Below are positions 15,790-22,740 of a DNA stretch of 23,209 nucleotides, in pieces (position 1 is the first letter of the stretch; each line of letters starts with the position of its first letter). This DNA comes from Sphingomonadales bacterium (GTDB lineage: Bacteria > Pseudomonadota > Alphaproteobacteria > Sphingomonadales > Sphingomonadaceae). The position numbers were made by a program, and so were the translations under genes. The stretch covers positions 1 through 23,209 of the forward strand of contig JAFLDC010000005.1 in the NCBI GenBank assembly GCA_017302775.1, in the 5' to 3' direction. The notes beneath the pieces were generated by a model. It did not search any database. It saw only the letters and a program-made list of their open reading frames with translations, and was not told the DNA's origin.

Positions 15790-16551
15790 ATGCCTCACAG
15801 CTCCTACATCGGCCGCCGCCTCACTCCCAACCCGGCTACCGCTGACGATGGCGATGAACTGCATTTCTGCACCACTTGTGCGTTTTCCCAAGCCTGTCTG
15901 TCCGAGGGCTATGGAAAAGCCGACCTGCGGGACCTGCATGTTCTCGTCAATCATACCGGGCCATATGATGCACGCGACCACATCTTTCGAGAAGGCAGTG
16001 AATTCAACGCGATCGCCGCCGTACGCTCGGGCACGGTCAAGACCTACATCATTGATAGCCAAGGCAACGAGCAGGTGCTGGGCTTCTACCTGCCAGGCGA
16101 AGTGATCGGGCTGAACGCGATCCATAGCGCCCGGTACCCATGCAATGCGATCGCCCTAGATACGGTCACGCTTTGTGTGTTCTCGTTCCCCCAGTTGTCG
16201 ATGCTGGCCACGCGCATGCCCGGCCTGCAGCAACACCTGTTCCGCTTGCTCAGCCTGGACATCGGCAAGGCCTCGCTGCTCGCTGGGGATTTCAGCGCGG
16301 ACGAGCGTTTGGCCGCCTTCCTGGTGATGTTGTCGCGGCGCTATGCCTCACGCGGTTTCTCGCCGCACCGATTCATGTTGACGATGGCGCGGTCCGATAT
16401 CGCCAATTATCTGCATCTCGCTCCGGAGACCATCAGCCGCGTACTGCGCCGGATGAGCAACGAAGGTACGTTGCAGATCAACCAGCGCCACGTCCATCTT
16501 GTGGACCTTCCTCGGCTGGAGGCGCTTGCAAAGCCCGTACTCAGACTGTGA
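15790..16551 (+). CDS. FNR/ANR-type oxygen-sensing transcriptional regulator (copy 2)
   Basis: A 253-residue paralogue of the regulator at 12184-12945, aligned end to end without gaps. Cluster cysteines are at the same positions: Cys27, Cys30, Cys36 (CTTCAFSQAC) and Cys118 (RYPCNA). The recognition helix ETISR (Glu213, Ser216, Arg217) predicts the same TTGAT half-site. Long blocks such as LPGEVIGLNAIHSAR and ATRMPGLQQHLFRLLSLDIG are identical. The N-terminal 18 residues and the C-terminal 40 differ most. ATG 15790 gives the same length as copy 1; upstream in-frame codons would add an atypical Arg/Ser-rich leader. No FNR box is seen in its own upstream region, unlike the operon of copy 1. Confidence 0.92.
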   Translation: MPHSSYIGRRLTPNPATADDGDELHFCTTCAFSQACLSEGYGKADLRDLHVLVNHTGPYDARDHIFREGSEFNAIAAVRSGTVKTYIIDSQGNEQVLGFYLPGEVIGLNAIHSARYPCNAIALDTVTLCVFSFPQLSMLATRMPGLQQHLFRLLSLDIGKASLLAGDFSADERLAAFLVMLSRRYASRGFSPHRFMLTMARSDIANYLHLAPETISRVLRRMSNEGTLQINQRHVHLVDLPRLEALAKPVLRL

Positions 16552-16595
16552 CCTCGATCCGATGGCCACGCACGGCATCCACCATAGTCGGTAAC

Positions 16596-16611
16596 CCACA
16601 TAAATATGTGG
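16596..16611. repeat. 16-bp AT-rich palindrome downstream of the second FNR gene
   Basis: CCACATAAATATGTGG is a perfect inverted repeat with 7-bp arms around AA, 44 bp after the FNR stop and shortly before the IS4 remnant. It lacks a T-run and is short for a terminator. An operator or a chance palindrome in AT-rich sequence are both possible. Confidence 0.5.
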
Positions 16612-16658
16612 ATTGCCCGACCCCGCACAGGACGACACGAGACATAAATTCAACTTAA

Positions 16659-17110
16659 ATCACTAATGTCCGGTCAAATTTCAAATAAATTCAATTGACA
16701 GGATGCATTTCCATCAGAATTTTCCTCGAAAACCTGCTGAAGCGGCATTTTCTTGAAGAGTGTGACCGAGAAGATCTGTAACAGTGCGTGCATCGAGACG
16801 TCCAGATTGAGGCGCTTGCGGACGATCGATACCAGGACGCGCACTGACTACGATCCAGACCTGTGTCTTCACTGCATTGGCTGAAGTGCCATAAAACCGC
16901 TTGACCCGCAGGTGTTGCTTGATCGACCTGAAGAACAACTCAACGTGCCAGCGACTCTTGTAGAGCGCACCGATGTTGAGCGCGGACAAGGCGGTCTGGT
17001 TGGTGAGGAAGATCAGTGTCTTGCCAGTATCGGGGTCTTGAAGCGGATACGGCGCAGGTACGCAGGATAGTGAATTACCCCGAGTTCAGTAGACATCTCC
17101 AAGCCGTACA
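16659..17110 (-). pseudogene. IS4-family transposase remnant (C-terminal part)
   Basis: Reverse-strand fragments read in order as YPAYLRRIRF, then DPDTGKTLIFLTNQTALSAL, then YKSRWHVELFFRSIKQHLRV and KTQVWIVV. The last part is VRVLVSIVRKRLNLDVSMHA through to LNLFEI and a stop at 16674-16676. The IS4 YREK signature (Y-x2-R-x3-E-x6-K) is intact in YKSRWHVELFFRSIK. Frame changes near 17040 and 16855 and loss of the N-terminal two thirds make it inactive. The bases beyond the stop, reading ACCGGACATTAGTG on the reverse strand, may be the original element end. Confidence 0.8.
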
Positions 17111-17220
17111 TTACGGCAATCACGGAGGTATGTATGAGCGGCGCACTGCGTTGGTCGCGTTGACCCGTCGGGGTGTACAAGTTGGGTAATTACCCGACAC
17201 CCGGGCCTCGGCAGGGGCGG

Positions 17221-17607
17221 TTACGCGGCGAGTGTGTCGGGTTCGTTTTCGGCTGTCACCTCCGGCTCCGGAACGATGGGCGGAAGGTCCTTGATCGTGA
17301 GCGCTTCGCGTAGCGCCTGAGCGGGCGTTCGGCCCTTCAGGCGATAGCCCTGGTGGCTGCGTTCGAGGTTGTAGTAGCGCAGGAACGCGTCCAGATCGCG
17401 CTGGATCTCGGCTAGCGTGATGTACCAGGCCTGGCGTCCTGCGACGCGGAAGCACTCGTCCAGCAGCGTGCGATTCATGCGTTCGACGAAGCCGTTGGTA
17501 CGCGGCGTGGCGATCTTCGTCCTGCGATGTTCGATGTCTTCCATCGCCAGCAGCAGTTCGTATGGATGCTGCTCGGGCTTGCCGCAGAACTCGCGGCCGT
17601 AGTACAT
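17221..17607 (-). pseudogene. IS481-family transposase, 3' part of interrupted gene
   Basis: Encodes the C-terminal half of the integrase-fold transposase: YYGREFCGKPEQHPYELLL, TNGFVERMNRTLLDECF with the catalytic Glu, and the tail RSHQGYRLKGRTPAQALREAL, with a stop at 17221. Its first codons abut the left end of the IS1111-group element. Joined to the part at 19194-19894, it would restore a single frame reading ILTEN-VYYGREFCG. The ATG near 17607 is internal and not a real start. Confidence 0.85.
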
Positions 17608-17690
17608 CTGGAAGCATGATCTTTTGGTGGGCCGCTATCGTCTCCGAGATGATCCTGAGGGTTCTCACACACCACAGGAGTTCGTTGACG

Positions 17691-18968
17691 ATGACTGCCC
17701 GTTCCGATGTTACGCCTGCTGCCACCTGGGTCGCGATCGATATCGCCAAGCGCCACCACTCGGTCTTGATTGAGACGCCGGATGGCAAGCATCAGCGATT
17801 CCGCATGGCCAGCACGCAAGAAGACCATCAGCGATTGGTGGGCCTGTTGCAGGGATTGCCGGCGCCGATCAGGATTGCCATGGAGCCCACGGGCGATTGC
17901 CACCGAACCTTGGCCTATCGGCTTCTCCAGGAGGGCTTCGAGGTCTGTCTGGTGTCTTCGGTGGCTGGTGCGCGCTACCGGGAAGCGGTGTTCAACTCGT
18001 GGGACAAGAATGATCCGAAGGACGCTACGGTCATTCTGGCGTTGCTCAAGCAAGGCATCACGCTGCGATACGTGGATCCTTTGGTGGCCGGACATCATGG
18101 CCTGCAGGAGTTGTCCAAGACGCACTATCAGATCAGTCTGGCGCGAACACGCTTGCAACACAGTCTGATGACGCATTATCTGCCGCTGTACTTCCCCGAA
18201 GTAGAACGTTATTTCGACGGCGCGCACGCGGACTGGTTTGCCCGCTTCATGCTGCGATTCCCGACCGCCGCGTCGATTCGCGCACTGGCTTATGAGGCCT
18301 TCCACGAAGAAGCTTGGGAACTGGTTGGACGCAAGGTGAACAAGCGCGCCTGGCTTCGCGAACTGTACGACTGTGCCCTGCAAAGCATTGGTCTTCCGGT
18401 GGCGGAGGATTCGATTGAGGTTGAGACGTTCCGTCTTCAGCTGCGTCGATTCCAACAGTTCATCGAGCAACGAGATGCCTTGGCCGATCAAGCTCACCAG
18501 TTGCTGAGCGGTCGGGCGGATTACGAAGCGCTGCGTTCCTTGCCCGGCATCGGTCCCGTGCTGGCCTTGACAATTCTGGCTGAGGGCGGCGATCTGCGTC
18601 GCTTCAGCCATCACCGGCAATTCCTCAAGTATTGCGGACTCGATCTGGCGAAGTCCCAATCCGGTCAGTACAAGGGGCAGGAGCGACTATCCAAGCGCGG
18701 TAATGCCCGGCTCCGGTTCGCATTCTGGTTCGCTGCCACAGTGGCGGTGCGGATGCGAGAGAACAGTTTCCGGGCGAAGTACGAACGTTACGTCCAAGTC
18801 GATCCTCGCGATGCGGATCGCAAGCGCAAGGCACTGACAGCGGTCGCCGCAAAAATGGCGCGCGTCGCCTACGGGCTGGTCAAACATCAAACGCACTACC
18901 GCTGCTATTTCGAGAATGCTTTACCCCGTGGATCGATCCCGCTCCGTAGGGCCGTCGGGACCTCATAG
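17691..18968 (+). CDS. IS110/IS1111-type transposase (DEDD recombinase)
   Basis: A 425-residue recombinase. The N-terminal RuvC-like domain has the four acidic residues Asp17 (VAIDIAKRHH), Glu65 (MEPTGD), and Asp108 and Asp111 (NDPKDA). The C-terminal domain has LRSLPGIGPVLALTILAEGG, then FLKYCGLDLAKSQSG and ERLSKRGNARLRF, with the conserved serine region that provides the nucleophile in this family. ATG 17691 follows AGGAG at 17676-17680. IS110 enzymes are guided by an RNA made from the element's own non-coding end. No frameshift or truncation is seen. Confidence 0.93.
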   Translation: MTARSDVTPAATWVAIDIAKRHHSVLIETPDGKHQRFRMASTQEDHQRLVGLLQGLPAPIRIAMEPTGDCHRTLAYRLLQEGFEVCLVSSVAGARYREAVFNSWDKNDPKDATVILALLKQGITLRYVDPLVAGHHGLQELSKTHYQISLARTRLQHSLMTHYLPLYFPEVERYFDGAHADWFARFMLRFPTAASIRALAYEAFHEEAWELVGRKVNKRAWLRELYDCALQSIGLPVAEDSIEVETFRLQLRRFQQFIEQRDALADQAHQLLSGRADYEALRSLPGIGPVLALTILAEGGDLRRFSHHRQFLKYCGLDLAKSQSGQYKGQERLSKRGNARLRFAFWFAATVAVRMRENSFRAKYERYVQVDPRDADRKRKALTAVAAKMARVAYGLVKHQTHYRCYFENALPRGSIPLRRAVGTS

Positions 18969-19190
18969 GATCCTGTAGATAATGCTCGGACCTTCCACGG
19001 GAACCTCATGCTGTTTTAAGCACATTCGAGGCCGTTCGGACCTCGTGTTCACTATGGTCAGATCAGGGGATCTTGTTGACGTGGAAGCCCACGGGTCATT
19101 TCTCGAGCCGGTAGGCGACAGCTTGGGACAGGCGTTTCCCGCGCCTGCGACCAGGCTCGTCTCCACATTCGACTTGACTCCAGAGTTAGC
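18969..19190 (+). ncRNA. candidate bridge RNA region of the IS1111-group element
   Basis: About 220 bp without a coding frame between the transposase stop and the right end. IS1111-group elements encode their target- and donor-binding bridge RNA in this end, whereas the left end here has only about 80 bp. Possible stems are CGAGG/CCTCG around 19028-19046, GTGG/CCCAC at 19081-19092, and a 6-bp perfect stem CAGGCG/CGCCTG at 19129-19147 with a 7-base loop. The exact RNA ends and its guide loops are not defined here. Confidence 0.5.
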
Positions 19191-19193
19191 ACG

Positions 19194-19894
19194 TTTTCGG
19201 TGAGGATGGCCTGGACCGGCACGCCGATCGCTTCGTAGAACGGCAGGACGCGGTCGTAGAGGGTGTCCGCCGCAGTGATCGGCATCTTGCTGGTGTAGAC
19301 CTTGGCGAAGGCGAGCGAGCAGAAGGTGTCGACGACGACCTGGACGTAGACCTTGCCGACGCCCTTGAGGGTGCCCCAGTAGAACGTGTCCTGATTGAGG
19401 AGTTCTCCGGGCGCGGAGGACTCGACGTGCCGGGGAATGACATCGCTGCCGGCGCGTTCGAGCAGCCGCCTCTGTTCGTCGGAGAGGACGTAGGTGGTGT
19501 CGCTGGCGTGGGCTTCGAGCCGGAGCAGTCGCTGGTGTCGTTTGAGGATGTCGTGTCGCTGCCAGACGCCGCGTACGCCCGAGGGGCTGACTTCGACGCC
19601 GGAGAGCCAAAGCTGGTTGGCGACGAACTGCGATCCCTTGGTGGGGTGCTTGAGGCAGAAGTCGAGGATGGCGGTCTCGACCTCGGGACTGACCCGATTG
19701 GGATGCGGTCCACGCGGCCCGCGCTTGTGTTCGACGAGGCCGGCGACACCGGCGGTCTGGAAGGCGCGCTTGATCTCGTAAAACGAGTCTCTGCGATAGC
19801 CCATGAGCTGGCAGGCCTTGGAGACGTTGCCGAGCTCCTCGGCCAGTTGCAGCAACGAGAACTTGCGCTTGGTAATCTGTTCGGAAGCGGTCAT
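19194..19894 (-). pseudogene. IS481-family transposase, 5' part of interrupted gene
   Basis: Starts MTASEQITKRKFSLLQLAEE at 19894 and carries the N-terminal helix-turn-helix (LGNVSKACQLMGYRRDSFYE), a second DNA-binding domain (VSPSGVRGVWQRHDILKRH), and the first catalytic Asp (NQDTFYWGTLKGVGKVY). It stops being IS481-like at ILTEN, where the IS1111-group element begins. The usual family motif is TDNG with the second catalytic Asp. Here it reads TEN, an Asp to Glu change, so the copy may have been weakened before it was interrupted. Confidence 0.85.
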
Positions 19895-19954
19895 CTGGGT
19901 TCTCCGGGTGTGACTGGAAGGTGTGGTAACCACCAATCTACCGAAGGCCCAGGT

Positions 19955-19987
19955 GCCCGCCCTGAAACGAGCGTTTCAGGGACGGGC
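19955..19987. repeat. strong hairpin between IS481 end and IS3 fragment
   Basis: The arms GCCCGCCCTGAAAC and GTTTCAGGGACGGGC pair over 14 bp with one bulged A and a GAGC loop. There is no T-run. It may be a terminator-like structure from a lost gene or an end of a mobile element. Confidence 0.6.
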
Positions 19988-20001
19988 TGTCGGGGAAATA
20001 C

Positions 20002-20190
20002 TCAACTCATACAGTCCTGCTGTGCACGATGGATGGCGGCGAACTGCGCTGGCGGGATGCGGCTGCAACTGCTGTGCGGACGTACTTCGTTGTAGTCGCG
20101 TCGCCTGTCAGCGATCACGTCGCGGGCTTGAGCGACCGACGTGAACCAATGCTCGTTGAGGCATTCGTCGCGGAACTTGTCCGTGACCAA
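20002..20190 (-). pseudogene. IS3-family transposase (OrfB) C-terminal fragment
   Basis: About 62 codons reading KFRDECLNEHWFTSVAQARD and YNEVRPHSSCSRIPPAQFAA, ending MS at the stop 20002-20004. These are the last catalytic-domain segments of IS3-family OrfB. The catalytic Glu and everything upstream are missing or replaced. The 140 bp between this fragment and the next gene hold nothing I recognise. Confidence 0.8.
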
Positions 20191-20330
20191 GATCGGATCC
20201 AAACCGTCGGCAACGCGGCCGTGGACCCGTAACCGACTGACGTGCCAAGCTGGCAAAATGCGGCAGAAGAAATAGCGGGAAGATCGTTGGCGATTCGAAG
20301 AAATGACGGGAATCAGGCACCAAGACAGCT

Positions 20331-21596
20331 TCAGCGGAACTCGAACAGCTCGTGGCGCAACCGGTTTTCCGCCACGCCGGTTTCCCGCATCAGCTGGCGC
20401 ACCTGGTCGCGCAAACCCTCGGGGCCGCAGAAGCTGATCTGTATCTCCGATGCGCCAGCTTGCTCGACCAGCTCCGCGAACCGCTGACGAAACTCCATGG
20501 AGCCTGGTCCCGTTGTGACGTCGACCAGTTCCACGCCTCGCGCACGCGCCATCCCCGTCAGATCCACGGCTTCGGGAAGCTCGCGGCCCGGCGTGTAGAA
20601 ATGGAAGAACGTCACGCCGCCCAGCTCGGTCGCGCCGGCATCGTGAAGCCACGCAATGAACGGCGTCACGCCCACGCCGCCGGCGATCCATATCTCCTGC
20701 CGCCCCGTGGGCATGTGCTCGAACCGGCCGAACGGCGCATAGACCTGTGCAACCATCCCGGGCTTGGCGTCCCTCACCAGCCGCTCCGTGTAATCTCCGA
20801 GCGAGCGCACCATGAAGGCGATCCCGCCATCGACGTCCCCCGCGCTGGCAATGGTGAAGGGATGTGGCTCGCGCAGGCCGTCCTGCTCAAAGGATACGAA
20901 CGCGAACTGGCCTGGAAGGAATGGGATGCGCCGGCCTTCCGGCACAAGCTGCAGATGGACGGCGCCGCCGTTGGCCGAGACCGAGCGCAGGCGGTAACGA
21001 GCATGCCGCGAGAACGTGGGATACAGCAGCAACTTGTAAGCCGCCGCCATCATGCCTAGCAACGACAGCACGGCCAACCATGCTCCCGCCGGGCTGGCCA
21101 GCGTGATGGGCGACTTGAAGCTGGCCCAGTGCGCAACGACGATCAGGAACAGTGGCCCGGACAGCTTGTGCCACCAACGCCAGGTCCGGTACGGGATCTT
21201 GCGGTTCAGCGCCAGCACGACGATGAGCATCAGCGACACGAAGCTGAGCTGCCGGACGAGCCGTGTCACCGGTCCGGGCAGCGGCAGGATGGCGGCTGTC
21301 TCCCATCCAGGCGCGCCCGCCTTGAAGACCAGGTGGACCGACGCGAACACCAGCGCCCATACGCCAAGCCACTTGTGTGTCTCGTAGACGCGGTCCAGAC
21401 CACCGAACAGCGACTCGACCGTTTTCCAACGTGCACCGAGGACGGCTGCAAGGGCCATCAGCGACACGGCGGCGACACCCGAACCCAGACTCAGCATGCC
21501 CGTGGTCGCCCATGTGCTGCCTGGAATCGCCGATGTGGCCAGGACGAAGCTTGCCAGTACCACGGGAACGATCAGAGAACGTGAACCGAAGCGCAT
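20331..21596 (-). CDS. ferric-reductase-like transmembrane haem/flavin oxidoreductase
   Basis: A 421-residue membrane protein with an N-terminal ferric-reductase-like domain of about six hydrophobic segments. The candidate haem ligands are His74 and His88 (THKWLG, SVHLVF) and His143 and His156 (WWHKLSG, VVAHW). A cytoplasmic ferredoxin-NADP-reductase module follows, with an FAD motif HPFTIAS (245-251), an NAD(P) motif GGVGVTPF (306-313) and a C-terminal FCGPEGLRDQVRQ. It would move electrons from NAD(P)H through FAD and two haems across the inner membrane. The acceptor (ferric iron, oxygen, quinone or another) cannot be told. ATG 21596 is preferred to the TTG at 21611. A perfect FNR box upstream indicates anaerobic expression. 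Confidence 0.88.
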   Translation of the reverse strand: MRFGSRSLIVPVVLASFVLATSAIPGSTWATTGMLSLGSGVAAVSLMALAAVLGARWKTVESLFGGLDRVYETHKWLGVWALVFASVHLVFKAGAPGWETAAILPLPGPVTRLVRQLSFVSLMLIVVLALNRKIPYRTWRWWHKLSGPLFLIVVAHWASFKSPITLASPAGAWLAVLSLLGMMAAAYKLLLYPTFSRHARYRLRSVSANGGAVHLQLVPEGRRIPFLPGQFAFVSFEQDGLREPHPFTIASAGDVDGGIAFMVRSLGDYTERLVRDAKPGMVAQVYAPFGRFEHMPTGRQEIWIAGGVGVTPFIAWLHDAGATELGGVTFFHFYTPGRELPEAVDLTGMARARGVELVDVTTGPGSMEFRQRFAELVEQAGASEIQISFCGPEGLRDQVRQLMRETGVAENRLRHELFEFR

Positions 21597-21621
21597 GACT
21601 GGTCCATCCAATCAAAGGGCC

Positions 21622-21670
21622 GAGCCGATTGTAGGCGCCGGTCCAGCCGGCACGCGTTGATTCGGATCAA
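21622..21670 (-). promoter_or_regulatory. FNR-dependent class II promoter of the ferric-reductase-like gene
   Basis: The 14-mer at 21657-21670 (TTGATCCGAATCAA on the reverse strand) matches all ten defined bases of the FNR consensus. A strong -10, TACAAT, lies on the same strand at 21633-21628. A start near 21622 puts the box centre at -41.5, exactly the class II geometry. It is the best regulatory site in the window. Confidence 0.8.
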
Positions 21671-21685
21671 TCCTGCGACCAGTGC

Positions 21686-21868
21686 TCACTCCTTCCGGTT
21701 CTGTTGATACCAGACCACTGCACCCAGCAGCCCAGGCTGTCCATGCTCCACCCGCCATACCGGCACCCGTTCCAACAGCCCGGCCATCACGCCCTTGTTG
21801 AGATTGCACTGCAGATAACGGCCGTCGTGCAGGAACTGCAGAATGTGCACCGTCGGGCCAGAGACCAT
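21686..21868 (-). CDS. small protein of unknown function
   Basis: A 60-codon frame, MVSGPTVHILQFLHDGRYLQ through to GLLGAVVWYQQNRKE. Third positions are strongly G/C-biased, and the composition is ordinary for a folded protein, so it looks coding. I do not recognise the family. It ends 16 bp before the FNR box of the ferric-reductase-like gene and may belong to the mobile-element genes to its right. No clear ribosome-binding site was seen. Confidence 0.5.
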   Translation of the reverse strand: MVSGPTVHILQFLHDGRYLQCNLNKGVMAGLLERVPVWRVEHGQPGLLGAVVWYQQNRKE

Positions 21869-22082
21869 CTATCCAGCGCGAGAGGTGCTGCCGTGATCAT
21901 CGAGTCGCGCTCTGGATTGAGCGTCACGGCCCCGATGTGTGATCTGTTGCGTGTATGGCGCTGCGCAGGAGTGCCGCCGCGAGGTGCCGTGATTGTTGCA
22001 GTGGGCGAAATTTGCCATCGCATCATCCAGCGAGGCATCCTCGGTGGACGCGGCGCCAGAGGTCGCGGACACGGCGCAAACG

Positions 22083-22145
22083 CATCGAAACGTCGATGTA
22101 AAGCGTCATGCATCGAACTCGATTCACGATGCATCGATGTTGATG
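22083..22145. repeat. cluster of CATCGA/TCGATG inverted repeats
   Basis: CATCGA-N4-TCGATG occurs at 22083-22098. An 8-bp inverted repeat ATGCATCG/CGATGCAT with an 11-base loop occurs at 22108-22134, and CATCGATG follows immediately. The density suggests protein binding sites (operator, partition or transfer-origin type) in front of the gene that starts at 22137. The remaining 21869-22082 has no gene I can support; one frame is open there from 21993. Confidence 0.45.
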
Positions 22146-22419
22146 GATTTTGTCGATGGGCTCGTTGCGCAGGTTCGATCAGGACGCGCGGGTCGGGTGG
22201 AATTTCCGGCGCACTTCGCGCACGTGACCGAAGTCGAGTCCGCGAAGAAGGCGCTGCGCGATGCGTTCGCGCAGGCCGGTGCCACCAACCTCGGTGGCCG
22301 TTTCGGTGCGCGCTACGCGGTCGGAGGCGGCACGATCACGCTGTCGAACACGACGGATCGTCTCTGGGCCGACGTGGTGGTCGACGGTTCAGGATCAAGC
22401 AAGCAGGAGGACGCACGCG
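22137..22419 (+). CDS. mobile-element protein of unknown function, 3' end uncertain
   Basis: The frame starting MLMDFVDGLVAQVRSGRAGR continues with HFAHVTEVESAKKALRDAFA, NLGGRFGARYAVGGG and ITLSNTTDRLWADVVVDG, which looks like a real globular protein of about 95 residues. The frame has no stop before 22895. It would run across the whole next gene in a low-complexity Asp/Arg/Ala-rich reading, so I end it at the next start. A single frameshift after DVVV would give a stop at 22421-22423, overlapping the next ATG as ATGA. It may therefore be a frameshifted gene. An earlier start at 21993 is possible. Confidence 0.5.
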
Positions 22420-22740
22420 ATGAGTACGACGACCGGGCCGGGCAGCGAGGACAGCGGGACGTTTCTGCTGCACGACGCGCACAGGTATCCGCCGTCGATT
22501 CGGATCGTGCTGACCTCGATGCCGCCGATCGCGACGCAGATCGCCAATCGCTGGATGCGTCACTCGCCGGAACGGACGCAGCAGCTGATCGAGGCGGGCG
22601 AGTACCTGGGCGCGCTGGCGCTGGAAGTGGCATGGGCGCAGGAGATGTTCGGCCCGACCCCGCCGGCGGACGGCGCCGACGCGACGAACGTGATCCCGTT
22701 GTCGATGCATCGTCCTCCCCCGAGGCCCCAGTCCCGTTGA
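22420..22740 (+). CDS. small protein of unknown function from a conjugative-type element
   Basis: A 106-residue protein with a textbook ribosome-binding site (AGGAGG, 22406-22411) nine bases before ATG 22420. It contains TFLLHDAHRYPPSIRIVLTS, QIANRWMRHSPERTQQLIEA and LGALALEVAWAQEMFG, then a Pro-rich tail. I do not recognise the family. Its TGA at 22738-22740 overlaps a TTG (22737) that could start the next gene, suggesting translational coupling. Confidence 0.65.
   Translation: MSTTTGPGSEDSGTFLLHDAHRYPPSIRIVLTSMPPIATQIANRWMRHSPERTQQLIEAGEYLGALALEVAWAQEMFGPTPPADGADATNVIPLSMHRPPPRPQSR

Larger units (their letters stand above)
17607..19192 (+). mobile_element. IS110-family (IS1111 group) insertion sequence
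   Basis: An element of about 1.58 kb inserted in the IS481 transposase gene. The junctions are GTAGTACA / TCTGGAAG on the left (near 17607) and CCAGAGTTAG / CACGTTTTCGG on the right (near 19190). They share the dinucleotide CA, which fits IS110-type insertion without a longer target duplication. Imperfect subterminal inverted repeats start CTGGAAGCA on the left and, on the reverse strand at the right end, CTGGAGTCA. Subterminal repeats and a long non-coding right end are features of the IS1111 group. The transposase is intact, so the element may be active. Confidence 0.8.
17174..19944 (-). mobile_element. IS481-family element, interrupted by an IS1111-group insertion
   Basis: Both ends of an IS481 transposase gene are present in the same orientation and flank an IS110-type element. 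The outer ends carry related inverted repeats: TGTACAAGTTGGGTAATTAC (from 17174 inward on +) and, on the reverse strand, TTGGTGGTTACCACACC ending near 19936. Without the inner element, the length would be about 1.2 kb, normal for the family. The exact outer boundaries are estimated from repeat alignment. Confidence 0.7.

Noticed and set aside
17475..18659. Long reverse-strand frame of 394 codons opposite the IS1111-type transposase
   Set aside because: The forward strand encodes a complete DEDD transposase with all motifs. The reverse frame has no recognisable domain except the tail overlapping the IS481 fragment.
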